Assembly: GCA_963833605.1 (NCBI GenBank)
Contig: CAWHYZ010000027.1
Location: 1-64,000, forward strand
Length of the DNA: 64,000 bases
Direction of reading: 5' to 3'
From: JAFAXD01 sp963833605
Lineage (GTDB): Bacteria; Pseudomonadota; Alphaproteobacteria; Rhizobiales; Xanthobacteraceae
Below the pieces are notes generated by a model. That model had not been told where the DNA came from. It did not search any database and saw only the letters and a program-made list of their open reading frames with translations. The position numbers and the translations under genes were made by a program. How positions within the stretch are numbered: position 1 is the first letter of the stretch; each line of letters begins with the position of its first letter. This document shows positions 53,973 to 62,989 of the stretch, piece after piece.

Positions 53973-55424
53973 GCGTCGCTGCACTCAAGGCTGATGGAAA
54001 TCGCGCGCCGGCAGCGCCGAACGCGGCTGAAGCCACCAGGGTCCCATTCAACCCACGCACCGGCAGGCTACTCAACGGGCCGATCGTAACCACGTTGCTG
54101 CTGCTGGCGTGGCCAAACGTCCTGGTGACCGTCGCACAAGCTTCAACCGGGCTGATCGAGACCTGGTTTATCTCGAAACTCGGCACCGACGCTCTCGCCG
54201 GGATGGCTCTGGTGTTCCCGGGCGTCATGATGATGCAGATGATCTCCGGGGGCGCGATGGGAGGCGGCATCTCGTCTGCGATCGCACGCGCTTTGGGCGC
54301 AGGTCGGCGCCTGGAAGCGGACGCGCTTGTGCTGCACGCATTGCTTATCAATGTTGCACTGGGTGCACTGTTTTCGATCGTGATGCTCGCGTTCGGTCGG
54401 CCGATATATCAGGCGCTTGGAGGGCAGGGTGGCGAGCTCGACGCGGCACTGCGCTACTCCAATGTCGTGTTTGGGGGCAACGTGCTGCTGTGGGCCATGA
54501 ATGCGCTCGCGAGTGTGATACGCGGGACCGGCAATATGTTGGTGCCGGCGCTGGTGACCTTCGTCGGCGTCGTTGCGCTGGTGCCGTTATCCCCCTGTCT
54601 GATCTTCGGCATTGGGCCTTTTCCAGCACTCGGAATTGCCGGCGGCGGTACCGCGCTGGTGCTGTTCTATGCCTGCGGGACCGCGGTTCTTGCATGGTAT
54701 GTCCTGTCGGGGCGCAATCTCGCGCGGCTGCATCTTTCGCCCCTGCGCTGGCCGCTGTTTCGCACCATACTGGCAGTCGGTGCATTTCAGTTCGATCAGC
54801 TCGGTGCAGACCAACGTGGTCATTGCGCTGGCGACCGCGTTGGTTGCGAGCGTGGCCGGCGCCAATGCGGTTGCGGGCTTCGGGACCGGCGCACGACTCG
54901 AATACCTGCTTGTACCAATCGTGTTCGGTTTGGGGGCGCCACTGGTAGCGTTGGTAGGTACCAATATCGGTGCCGGGCAACGCGAGCGAGCGCTGCGCAT
55001 CGCACTCGCGGGCGGCGCCATCGCCTTTGCGTTTACTGAAGCGGTCGGCATCGCTGCGGCGATCTGGCCCAGCGCTTGGCTGACGCTATTCAGCTCCGAG
55101 CCGCAGGTCGTGGAGGCCGGCAGCACCTATCTGAGGATCGTGGGGCCATTCTACGGGTTCTTCGGTCTGGGCCTTGCACTCTATTTCGCTTCGCAAGGAG
55201 CGGGACGCTTGTTCTGGCCATTGACGGGAGGGTTTCTGCGGCTGCTCGTTGCAACGATTGGGGGCTGGTTCATTCTTCGGATCACCGGCTCACTGACTTG
55301 GCTCTTCGGTGCGCTCGCACTGGGGCTCGTCATCTACGGGGTCACGATCGTTGTGGCGGTCGTCGCCGGTGTCTGGTTTCAACCCGCAACCCCGATTGCT
55401 GCTCACGGAGAGAGAAGTGAGTAG
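53969..55424 (+). pseudogene. MATE family efflux transporter, one-base frameshift
   Basis: About 484 aa and 12 helices if repaired. The first frame covers VTTLLLLAWPNVLVTVAQAS through LFRTILAVGAFQ; the second resumes at SSISSVQTNVVIALATALVA and ends at TAG 55424. One extra base at about 54784-54792 causes the shift. MATE proteins export drugs or metabolites using Na+ or H+. It overlaps hxlR (4 bases) and the SDR gene (8 bases), so all three are translationally coupled, which argues for an intact gene in the organism. Confidence 0.86.
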
Positions 55425-56157
55425 GTCGACCGCCGTTGTCGTTGGTGTTGGTGCCGAACGCGGGCTTGGCGCCGCACTTTGCCGACGCTTTGCGGCCGAG
55501 GGCTATCATGTACTTGTGGCCGGTCGTACCCCCGACAAGATCGAGCAGGTTGTGCGAACGATCACCGCCAAGGGTGGCCACGCCACCGCGGTGCCGACCG
55601 ACGCAACCAACGAAGGCAACGTCGCTGGCTTGTTCAACCGCGCGATGGCTCCGGGCGACGGGCTGGAGCCTACCGACCTTGTCGTGTTCAACGCTGGCAA
55701 CAATAGAAAGGTGGATTTCCGCGAACTGACCGCTGCGCTGTTCGAGGATTTCTGGCGTGTCGGCTGCTTTGCAGGATTCCTGGTCGGCCGCGAGGCGGCA
55801 CGACGGCTCGTGCCCCTCGGCCGCGGAACCATGATCTTCACAGGAGCTTCCGGAAGCATCCGCGGCAAGCCGGGCTTTGCCCAATTTGCTGCCGCGAAAG
55901 CGGGGCTGCGAATGGTGGCGCAAAGTATGGCGCGTGAGTACGGCCCGCTCGGAATTCATGTCGCCCATGTGGTGATCGATGGCGGCATCGCCGGCGATCG
56001 GTTGCTCAGAAGCCGACCCGAGTCTGCACGGGAACGCGGCGAGGATGGTTTGCTCGGTATTGACGCGATTGCCGAGACGTACTGGCAAATCCACCGTCAG
56101 CCGCGCTCGGCCTGGGCGCAGGAAGTCGACCTGCGGCCATACAAGGAACCCTTCTGA
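55417..56157 (+). CDS. SDR family oxidoreductase
   Basis: 246-aa short-chain dehydrogenase. The cofactor loop reads VVVGVGAERGLGAAL (residues 7-21), a modified TGxxxGIG; NAGN and the catalytic-region TGASGSIRGKPGFAQFAAAKAG follow, where the usual Tyr of YxxxK is Phe (FAAAK). This change may reduce or alter catalysis. It starts at GTG 55417 inside the MATE 3' end, in the hxlR operon. Confidence 0.88.
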   Translation: MSRSTAVVVGVGAERGLGAALCRRFAAEGYHVLVAGRTPDKIEQVVRTITAKGGHATAVPTDATNEGNVAGLFNRAMAPGDGLEPTDLVVFNAGNNRKVDFRELTAALFEDFWRVGCFAGFLVGREAARRLVPLGRGTMIFTGASGSIRGKPGFAQFAAAKAGLRMVAQSMAREYGPLGIHVAHVVIDGGIAGDRLLRSRPESARERGEDGLLGIDAIAETYWQIHRQPRSAWAQEVDLRPYKEPF

Positions 56158-56184
56158 ACGTCGGTCCCACGCTGCGCTTGTCGC

Positions 56185-57993
56185 TCAATCACCGGTCAAA
56201 TTTCGGCGCTGCAGTTCAAGTTCCTCCGAATAGCGCCGCAATGTGTAGGTCTCGGACAAAAGCCCGATCACGCGCCGGTTCTCCGCCAACTCAACGACCG
56301 CAAGGGCTTCCGCTTCGGCGTCGTCGAACGCAGCCATGGCCTCCTTCACCGTCACGGTCGGCAGCAAGGCCGTGTCGCTATAGTGCAGAATATTCTTGAT
56401 CGGAGCCGAAGGGTCCATTTCGGAAGAATGCGCTTCAGCCACGAGTACAATGCCGGCATAGCGGCGATATTCGTCCACTGCCACGACCTGTGTGGTCGAT
56501 CCCAACGGATAAACCATGCGAAACCGTCCCACGGTTGTGTGGGCCGCGACGGTGCGTACATCGGACCGCATCATTCGGCGCACCGTCAGTTCACGAATCC
56601 AACCGATATCGGCGGCGCTGCGAATGGTCTCGCCGCGCAAATGAAACCGCCAGGTGGCGAACGAATAGCCGAAGACCTCGCGGGTCACCTGCGTTGAGAC
56701 AATGACGGCGATTAACACCGCCGCCGTCAGCCAGAAGTCGCCGGTCGTTTCGAGCGCGATGAACGTCATGGTGAGCGGCGCACCGATTACCGAGGCGGAG
56801 AGTGCGCCCATGCCGATGATTGAGTAGATGTGCGGGTCTAGCCCCAATCCTGGCCAGGCCACCGAGACCAGATCCGCAAACAGCCGGCCGCCGAGCGCGC
56901 CGATCAAGAGCGAGGTGAAGAACAATCCGCCGCGAAAGTTCGCGCCCAGCGAGACGGTCGACGCGGCGCATTTAAGCAAAAACAGGATTGCAACCTCTCG
57001 CATCGGCAGATCGACCATGACGGCGATATGGATAGCGCCGTGCCCCGAACCGAGAATGTGCGGCGACACCAGCGCCATGAGCCCGACCAAGGCGCCTCCC
57101 AATGCCGGGCGCAGATAGGGTTTGATCTTGAGGCGCGTAAGGAACGGTTCACACGCACCGACGCCGCGCATCACGGCGATGCCGACGAGCGCTGCAGCAA
57201 GGCCAACGGCTGCAGCAATTCCAAGGTCGGAACCGGTCACCTTCGAGACGTAGATGGTCTCGATCCCCAGCGAGGCAGGGTCGAGCGCATACACGACCAG
57301 ATAGCCCGTCAGTGCGGCGATCCCGACCGGTGCCAGGCTGACGACCGAATAAGTCCCGACCACCAGCTCAAAGCCGTAAAACGCGCCTGCGAGCGGAGCT
57401 CCGAAAGCTCCCGCGATAGCCCCGGCGGTACCGCAGCCGACCAGGATCCGAAGGTCTTGTCGGCGTAGACGAAAAGCCTGACCAATTCGCGATGCAATGC
57501 CGCCGCCAAGTTGCGTATATCCGGCTTCGAGGCCGACCGATGCGCCGACCCCGCAGGACCAGATCGTCTGCAACACGACATTGAGGCTGCCGCGTAGCGA
57601 CATGCGTCCGCCATGCAGAGCATTCGCCTCAATCGGGTCGACCTCGCGCAACGGCCGCCATCGCGCTACGATCACGAGGGCCAAGCCGAACAGCAGTCCT
57701 CCGACAGTCGGGACCGCAATTGCAAGGCGCGGGTCGACGTAGTTGACGGCAGAGAGCCGCTCGCTCCAAGGAATGGCGAAAAAGATCCAGTGCAGGAAGT
57801 CGGTTGCGGTGCTCATCGTTACAACGCCAAGGCCGGCCAGAGCACCGACGCCGGCAGCGATGATAACGAGGCTTAACTCCCGCGCACGCACAAAGGCGCG
57901 CAGCGCGCGCGGGATTTCGAGGGTGTGCGCCAGGCGTTCTCGGAAGCCGGCCTTCGGTGGAGACAGCATTACTGGATATTTGGCGGGCCGCAT
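56185..57993 (-). CDS. ClC-type chloride channel/antiporter with C-terminal CBS domains
   Basis: 602 aa. The membrane domain spans about residues 40-440, with filter-like motifs GVGASVGLEAGYTQLGG, GAFGAPLAGAFYGFE and GANFRGGLFFTSLLIGA. The region from VRRMMRSDVRTVAAHTTVGR holds two CBS domains (regulatory nucleotide binding). The glutamate in GLEAG matches the gating Glu position, which would allow Cl-/H+ exchange, but GREGP itself is not conserved. The start may be ATG 57993 or the ATG eight codons in. It is convergent with the SDR gene. Confidence 0.9.
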   Translation of the reverse strand: MRPAKYPVMLSPPKAGFRERLAHTLEIPRALRAFVRARELSLVIIAAGVGALAGLGVVTMSTATDFLHWIFFAIPWSERLSAVNYVDPRLAIAVPTVGGLLFGLALVIVARWRPLREVDPIEANALHGGRMSLRGSLNVVLQTIWSCGVGASVGLEAGYTQLGGGIASRIGQAFRLRRQDLRILVGCGTAGAIAGAFGAPLAGAFYGFELVVGTYSVVSLAPVGIAALTGYLVVYALDPASLGIETIYVSKVTGSDLGIAAAVGLAAALVGIAVMRGVGACEPFLTRLKIKPYLRPALGGALVGLMALVSPHILGSGHGAIHIAVMVDLPMREVAILFLLKCAASTVSLGANFRGGLFFTSLLIGALGGRLFADLVSVAWPGLGLDPHIYSIIGMGALSASVIGAPLTMTFIALETTGDFWLTAAVLIAVIVSTQVTREVFGYSFATWRFHLRGETIRSAADIGWIRELTVRRMMRSDVRTVAAHTTVGRFRMVYPLGSTTQVVAVDEYRRYAGIVLVAEAHSSEMDPSAPIKNILHYSDTALLPTVTVKEAMAAFDDAEAEALAVVELAENRRVIGLLSETYTLRRYSEELELQRRNLTGD

Positions 57994-58053
57994 TGAGCAG
58001 TGATCGCCATCTTATAGACGATCGACGCAGCGTTGTTCACCCCCGCATGCTCG

Positions 58054-59475
58054 TTACAAAACAAATCGATCGCGAAAGTTCTTGCGACCGTCGGCGATGG
58101 CCTGAACCAAAACTCGCTCGGCTTCCGACGTGATCATGGGAACAATTCGATCGACCTGGTTGATCGCGATCGGAAGCAGGATGTCGGTGCGAACGGCGCC
58201 GTCAGCTTGGCGCGGTAGGGCGCTGACCACCTGGATGTGCTGGGGAGCCTCGTCCTTGCCAACCGACGCCAGGACGAACTCACGTACGGTTTCCTCGGTC
58301 AATCCGGGATCGCCTTCCACAAAGGCATAGAGCCCGGTACCGGTCAGTCGATCGGGAAATACCAGAACGACCGCATCACGCACGCGCGGATGCCTCTTGA
58401 GGACTGCAGCTATCTCCGCCGTGCCATAATGATTCTTACGTCGCAGCACGATGTTTTGAACCGCCTCGCGCTCGATCTCGGACGTGATCAGCGGGTCGAT
58501 GAGGTCAACCTGGTTGGTCGAAATAAGTCTTAGGATATCTCCGCGGATTTGGCCGCTGCTGGTCCGGGGCAGAGTGTGCACGATTTGAACGTATTCCGGA
58601 GCCCGGGCGTTGCCGATCGCTTCGATCAAGTATTGCCGAACTGCATCCTCGCTCAGGTGGGAGGACACTTCCACGAATGCGTAGAGGCCGGCTCCGCTGC
58701 GACGATCAGGGAAATCGAGTACGGCGGCGTCGCGCACCTGGGGATGTGACTTGAGCGCTGCCTCGATCGCGGGCGCGTCGGAGGCAATTCGCCTGCCACC
58801 TCCCTCCGCATCAACAAATCCGAACAGACCACGTGTGATCAGTAAGTACACGCGCTTTCCCGTCGCCATCCAGATCCGAGTCGTCAAAGCCTTGCGGCCG
58901 ACAACCCGCCGTTCAGATGCGGTGAGCGTTTCAGGAACATAGCGCCGCTTGTGCTTGAGAAGGTGACGCAGATCTTCGTATGCGGTGATGCGGAACAGCC
59001 AGTTCCGTTTAGAAAAAGTTGATGAGAGCTGGAAATCGAGCAGGTAAGCGCAGCCGTCGACGCCGCGCAGCCAGTTCTGCTCCTTGGCCAGATCGTTGTG
59101 CGAGATACCCGCGCGGTGCAGTGCACGCAGGGCCCGCTTGGCCGACCTGAAATACGCGTGGTCGCCGTACGGGCGTGCAATCTTCAGGGCGACGCCGTGA
59201 ATATATCCACGTACAAGCCGTGTTCTATCGGCAAACAGCAAGGGAGGCGCCACGCGCAGCTTGCCGGCGACCGCAAGCGAGCGCACCTCCCGACGAAACA
59301 GATGGCGGGCGAGCGGTCGCGACCACCACGGCACCTCATCGACACGCCGCAGCACCGCGTCAACTTCGCCGTCGGCGGTAGCGAACTTGCCGCGCTCGAC
59401 GGTGCTGAACACATCTCGTTTCAGGGTGACCTGCGTACGCCAGCGGCCGCCGATATCCGCGTCTCCCATGATCAT
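58054..59475 (-). CDS. Kinase-like protein fused to two degenerate AMP-binding C-terminal (ANL-C) domains
   Basis: 473 aa from the ATG at 59475 (another at 59469). An N-terminal kinase-like domain has GISHNDLAKEQNW (about residues 122-134) as catalytic loop and YLLDFQLSS (144-152) in place of DFG, similar to RIO/lipopolysaccharide-kinase-like proteins. A basic linker precedes two tandem repeats (about 236-313 and 354-431), each with HPxVRDA-V--FPDR----GLYAFVE and ending P...(S/D)G. These resemble the swinging C-terminal domain of acyl-CoA synthetases, but the catalytic Lys is Gln in the first (SGQIRGDIL) and Ala in the second (DGAVRTDIL). No N-terminal adenylation domain is present. It follows trmFO by 22 bases on the same strand. 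Confidence 0.75.
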   Translation of the reverse strand: MIMGDADIGGRWRTQVTLKRDVFSTVERGKFATADGEVDAVLRRVDEVPWWSRPLARHLFRREVRSLAVAGKLRVAPPLLFADRTRLVRGYIHGVALKIARPYGDHAYFRSAKRALRALHRAGISHNDLAKEQNWLRGVDGCAYLLDFQLSSTFSKRNWLFRITAYEDLRHLLKHKRRYVPETLTASERRVVGRKALTTRIWMATGKRVYLLITRGLFGFVDAEGGGRRIASDAPAIEAALKSHPQVRDAAVLDFPDRRSGAGLYAFVEVSSHLSEDAVRQYLIEAIGNARAPEYVQIVHTLPRTSSGQIRGDILRLISTNQVDLIDPLITSEIEREAVQNIVLRRKNHYGTAEIAAVLKRHPRVRDAVVLVFPDRLTGTGLYAFVEGDPGLTEETVREFVLASVGKDEAPQHIQVVSALPRQADGAVRTDILLPIAINQVDRIVPMITSEAERVLVQAIADGRKNFRDRFVL

Positions 59476-59497
59476 CGGTCCGAATTCGGCATCCGCA

Positions 59498-60898
59498 TCA
59501 GGCGGCCGCAAACGATAGGTTGCCCGCGTTCCAAGCGGCAAGATCGGCGAGCGCCCGGGCTGTGAGCGCGCGTTTCTTGGCGATGGTTTTGGCTGTACCT
59601 CGGAGCCGGGTCCCATCAGCGGCGCGAACTGCCGTGCGCCCCAGCGGTGGAAACAGTCCAAAATTGATGTTCATGGGTTGGAAGGAGCGTGGACCGGCGT
59701 CGATCGTCTCGATATGGCCCCCGGTGATGTGGCACAGCAAAGCGCCGTGGGCAGTGGTCGGCGGCGGTGGCGTGAACGTTTCGCCCCGGCGCTCCGCTGC
59801 GGCAAATCGGCCAGCCAAAAGCCCGATCGCGGCCAATTCGACATAGCCTTCGCAACCGGTGATCTGCCCGGCGAACCGCAGACGCGGTTCGCACTTCAGC
59901 CGAAGGGCACCGTCAAGCAGCTTTGGTGAGTTGAGGAACGTGTTGCGATGGATACCGCCGAGGCGTGTAAATTGGGCGCGTTCAAGCCCCGGAATGCTGC
60001 GAAAGATGCGGACCTGCTCGCCGTGTTTGAGCTTGGTTTGAAAGCCGACCATGTTGAACAGCGTGCCGAGCCGGTTGTCCTGTCGGAGCTGAGCGACGGC
60101 GTAGGGCTTTTCCGGTCGATATGGGTTGGTCAGCCCGAACGGCTTCATCGGCCCGTGGCGAAGTGTCTCCCGACCGCGCTCGGCCATCACTTCAACGGGC
60201 AGACATCCGTCGAAATAGGGCGCGGCCTCCCAATCGTGGAACGTTGTTTTTTCGCCCGTCCTCAGGGCATCGACGAATGTCTCATATTGCGGTTGCGTGA
60301 GCGGGCAATTGATATAGTCGGCGCCTGTGCCGCCGGGGCCCTCCTTATCGTAGCGCGATTGAAACCAGGCAATCGTCAGGTCGATGCTGTCGCGCTCAAC
60401 AATCGGGGCGATGGCGTCGAAGAACGCGAGGGCGTCTTCGCCGGTACGTTCGCTTAAGGCCCCAGCAAGCGCGGGCGATGTCAGCGGGCCTGTGGCGATG
60501 ACGACGCTATCCCATTCGGATAGCGGGACGGCGATTTCTTCGCGACGCAGTTCGATCAGCGGGTGGCGTTCGATCGCAGCTGCGATCGCTGCCGAAAAGC
60601 CATCGCGATCCACCGCAAGCGCGCCGCCGGCGGGAACCTGGTTCGCATCGCCCGCCTGCATGACCAGCAAATCAAGACGCCGCATCTCCTGATGCAGTAG
60701 TCCAACCGCATTGTTTTCATGATCATCGGACCGAAACGAGTTCGAGCACACGAGTTCAGCGAGCCCTGCGGTCTTGTGGGCGTCGGTCATGCGCACCGGA
60801 CGCATCTCGTGGATCACCGCGGGTACGCCGCGGCCGGCTAGCTGCCAAGCGGCTTCGCATCCGGCGAGGCCGCCACCGACGATATGGACCGGTTGCAT
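59498..60898 (-). CDS. trmFO: Methylenetetrahydrofolate--tRNA-(uracil-54-C5-)-methyltransferase TrmFO
   Basis: 466-aa flavoprotein that makes m5U54 in the T-loop of tRNAs using folate. The FAD motif VHIVGGGLAGCEAAWQLAGR is at residues 4-23, and ELVCSNSFRSDD, GPGGTGADYINCP and NFGLFPPL are TrmFO-specific. Starting at ATG 60898 gives the normal N-terminus (MQPVHIVGGG); the longer in-frame reading to 61318 is antisense to the next gene. Divergent from the exported protein at 60965. Confidence 0.95.
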   Translation of the reverse strand: MQPVHIVGGGLAGCEAAWQLAGRGVPAVIHEMRPVRMTDAHKTAGLAELVCSNSFRSDDHENNAVGLLHQEMRRLDLLVMQAGDANQVPAGGALAVDRDGFSAAIAAAIERHPLIELRREEIAVPLSEWDSVVIATGPLTSPALAGALSERTGEDALAFFDAIAPIVERDSIDLTIAWFQSRYDKEGPGGTGADYINCPLTQPQYETFVDALRTGEKTTFHDWEAAPYFDGCLPVEVMAERGRETLRHGPMKPFGLTNPYRPEKPYAVAQLRQDNRLGTLFNMVGFQTKLKHGEQVRIFRSIPGLERAQFTRLGGIHRNTFLNSPKLLDGALRLKCEPRLRFAGQITGCEGYVELAAIGLLAGRFAAAERRGETFTPPPPTTAHGALLCHITGGHIETIDAGPRSFQPMNINFGLFPPLGRTAVRAADGTRLRGTAKTIAKKRALTARALADLAAWNAGNLSFAAA

Positions 60899-60964
60899 CC
60901 GCAAGGTGGTCGTGAAAAATGGGCCCGAAGTCAACGGGGCCGACGCGCACACATGGTGACCAGC

Positions 60965-61561
60965 ATGCGGCTTGGATTTGCCCTCAGTGCGGCGCTGATC
61001 GCAGCGCCGGCGGCAGCGATCGACCCCACGTCCGAAGAAATTGGCTCGCAGTTTGCCCAGGCATCCCTGCCATATCCGACGATCGACCGCGTGGTTATCT
61101 GCCACGGCTTTGCCTGCAAATTCCGGACGATGATCGGCTTCGACGCCTCGGACCATGCGGAGCTTAGGAAGATCATGGCGAAGGTCGGTACTGCGGAAGC
61201 CGAGCGGGCGGCTATGGCCAAGGCCGTGGCTTGGTACGGTCGCCGAATTGCGCCGGAAGCGGGTACCGCTCGCGCCAGGGCGCGCGCCGCAATAAGCAAC
61301 TCGGGGGACCCGTCCCAAATCGACTGCGTCGAGTCGTCGCTCAACACCACGTCAATTCTGCTGATGCTCCAGAACTTGGGGCTGCTTCACTACCACCGGG
61401 TCGAACCCTACGTGTCGCGTATGACGTTGGATTGGGTGCATTCGACGGCGGTTCTCACCGACCTCAAATCCGGAAAGAAATGGGCGGTCGATACCTGGGT
61501 CCGCAACAGTGGCGAGCCCCCGGACGTTCGCCCGCTGGCCGATTGGTACAAAGGCGACTGA
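60965..61561 (+). CDS. Exported protein of unknown function
   Basis: 198 aa with a signal peptide (MRLGFALSAALIAAPAAA) and a mature part with two Cys near the N-terminus (VVICHGFACKFRT) and another pair region DCVESSLN, suggesting a disulfide. The block HYHRVEPYVSRMTLDWVH and WAVDTWVRNSGEPP are family-like, typical of conserved rhizobial hypothetical proteins. Starts at ATG 60965 (GGTGA upstream) or ATG 60953. Function unknown. Confidence 0.78.
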   Translation: MRLGFALSAALIAAPAAAIDPTSEEIGSQFAQASLPYPTIDRVVICHGFACKFRTMIGFDASDHAELRKIMAKVGTAEAERAAMAKAVAWYGRRIAPEAGTARARARAAISNSGDPSQIDCVESSLNTTSILLMLQNLGLLHYHRVEPYVSRMTLDWVHSTAVLTDLKSGKKWAVDTWVRNSGEPPDVRPLADWYKGD

Positions 61562-61600
61562 TCGGAGCGCGCCGGGCTCGTAAATCGTCCGACAAAGCAA

Positions 61601-61624
61601 AACGCCCGCCGTGTGGCGGGCGTT
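61601..61624. terminator. Bidirectional rho-independent-like terminator
   Basis: AACGCCCGCC-gtgt-GGCGGGCGTT forms a perfect 10-bp GC-rich stem with a four-base loop. On the minus strand it is followed by TTGCTTTG and lies 38 bases after the DUF1127 stop, so it best serves that gene; on the plus strand it lies 40 bases after the exported protein and is followed by TCGCGG. Confidence 0.75.
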
Positions 61625-61662
61625 TCGCGGAAGAAGCGCAAAGTATAAGCCAGGGAGGGGGC

Positions 61663-61818
61663 TTAGCGCTGCGCGTTCTCCCAGGCAATACGCGGGATGT
61701 CCGAGCGCGAAACGCCGATATCCGACAGCTCGCGGTCACCGAGCTGATTAAGTTCGCGGAGGCTCGCATTATAGCGACGCCAGGAGCGCAGAAGTCCAAG
61801 AACGTTGGCGATAAACAT
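61663..61818 (-). CDS. Small DUF1127 (YjiS-like) protein
   Basis: 51 aa. The DUF1127 signature is clear: LLRSWRRYNASLRELNQLGD followed by RELSDIGVSRSDIPRIAW. GGAGGG sits 7 bases before the ATG at 61818, in preference to an upstream in-frame start at 61848. Small arginine-rich proteins of this family in alphaproteobacteria act in stress, phosphate or RNA metabolism, but the role here is not shown. It has its own AT-rich promoter region and terminator. Confidence 0.9.
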   Translation of the reverse strand: MFIANVLGLLRSWRRYNASLRELNQLGDRELSDIGVSRSDIPRIAWENAQR

Positions 61819-61927
61819 GTCGCCCTCCAATTGCGTGCGCTGCAGCATTGCAGCTGTGAAAAGACTTTCTGCATGTCAAATAAGTCTATGAAATGACAAA
61901 TTAAACCAAGCATGCTGCGATGCAGAT

Positions 61928-61941
61928 ATGCAAATTTGCAT
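61928..61941. promoter_or_regulatory. Perfect 14-base palindrome ATGCAAATTTGCAT
   Basis: Lies about 110 bases before the DUF1127 start codon in an AT-rich gap that contrasts with the GC-rich genome. It could be an operator for a dimeric regulator. No recognised regulator consensus is claimed. Confidence 0.45.
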
Positions 61942-61991
61942 CACTATGAAGTAAAAATTATTTCAATTCGAAGGCTGAAGAAATTCAATTT

Positions 61992-62011
61992 CCGAATCGC
62001 ATAAGATTCGG
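61992..62011. promoter_or_regulatory. Inverted repeat CCGAATC-N6-GATTCGG with two GANTC sites
   Basis: Seven-base arms hold GAATC and GATTC, both CcrM methylation sites. It sits in the same AT-rich gap between DUF1127 and the amidohydrolase. Paired GANTC sites in a promoter region are typical of CcrM/GcrA-controlled genes; here this is only suggestive. Confidence 0.4.
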
Positions 62012-62096
62012 ACAGTTTTGAAAGAGATTGCCAAATTTCGGCTCTCATCTTTAAGCGTTTGTCCAAGTCAGCTATGCAATTCGCGGAGCACGGGCG

Positions 62097-62967
62097 TCAG
62101 AAACCGTAAAGGACGGCCGGATTTGTCACCAGAATACGCTCGCGCAGCACCGGGTTAGGGATCCATTCCAGCAGGCAATCGAGTTGGTCGGTGGAATTGA
62201 ACATGTGGCCCTGGAAATCAACATGGGGCCAGTCGCTGCCCCACAGCATGCGGTCGGGTCCGGCGGACGTGAATTTCTGCGCAAAGGCGGTGAGGTCCCG
62301 GTACGGCGGATCAACGGCAAGCCGATAACCGCCCGACAACTTGAGCCAGCATCGTCCCGAAGCGAGAAAATCGCAGAGAAACGCGACATCGGCCTGCCCG
62401 AGGCCTTGGTCGACCTCGATTGAGGCGAAATGGGCAATGCAGAGGTCGACTGGAAGATCGCGCAGGATCCTTTCCGCCCGGGCGAGGACCTGCTCGCCCC
62501 GTGGCCGGCGAATGTGGAACTCGAGGTGCCAGCCGACCGCCGCCAGCTTGTCGGCAAACCGCCGGACATCATCGAATGCCGGTCCTCCCGCGTGCCCGAC
62601 CGCGACGCGCGCTCCACAGGCACCAGCGGCGGTAAGGCAGTCCAAGGTGTCGCGGGTGACATCGAATGGCACCGACGCGACCAGCCGGGCCGGCCGGCCG
62701 AGTTGTGCCAGGGCGTCCAGGTGCCGTCGGTTGTCGAAGCCATAGGTGCTCGGCTGGATCAATACGGTCCGCTGGATCCCGAACACGCGGTGCAGATGGT
62801 TCAGCGCCCCAGACAGCGCGTCCGGTGCGACGAACCGGGCTGTTGGCGGCGACCGGATATTCGGCTTCCGGCCCGTACACGTGCACATGGCAATCGGTGG
62901 CGCCGGACGGGCACGCGAACCTGGGTCCACGCGGGTTCGGATCGGGCGGCTGACAGCGTTCGAGCAC
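62097..62967 (-). pseudogene. LigI-like amidohydrolase (2-pyrone-4,6-dicarboxylate hydrolase family), one-base frameshift
   Basis: About 289 aa if repaired. The N-terminus (GTG 62967) reads ATDCHVHVYGPEAEYPVAAN with the HxH metal motif in one frame; the rest (FVAPDALSGALNHLHRVFGI to WGSDWPHVDFQGHMFN and TNPAVLYGF) is in another. One extra base at about 62835-62836 joins them wrongly. The TIM-barrel amidohydrolase-2 family includes LigI and related lactonases acting on dicarboxylic acids. It follows the D-2-hydroxyacid dehydrogenase by 22 bases on the same strand, so the pair may act in one catabolic pathway. Confidence 0.84.
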
Positions 62968-62989
62968 GATCGTTCAGCTTTCGCGCAAA

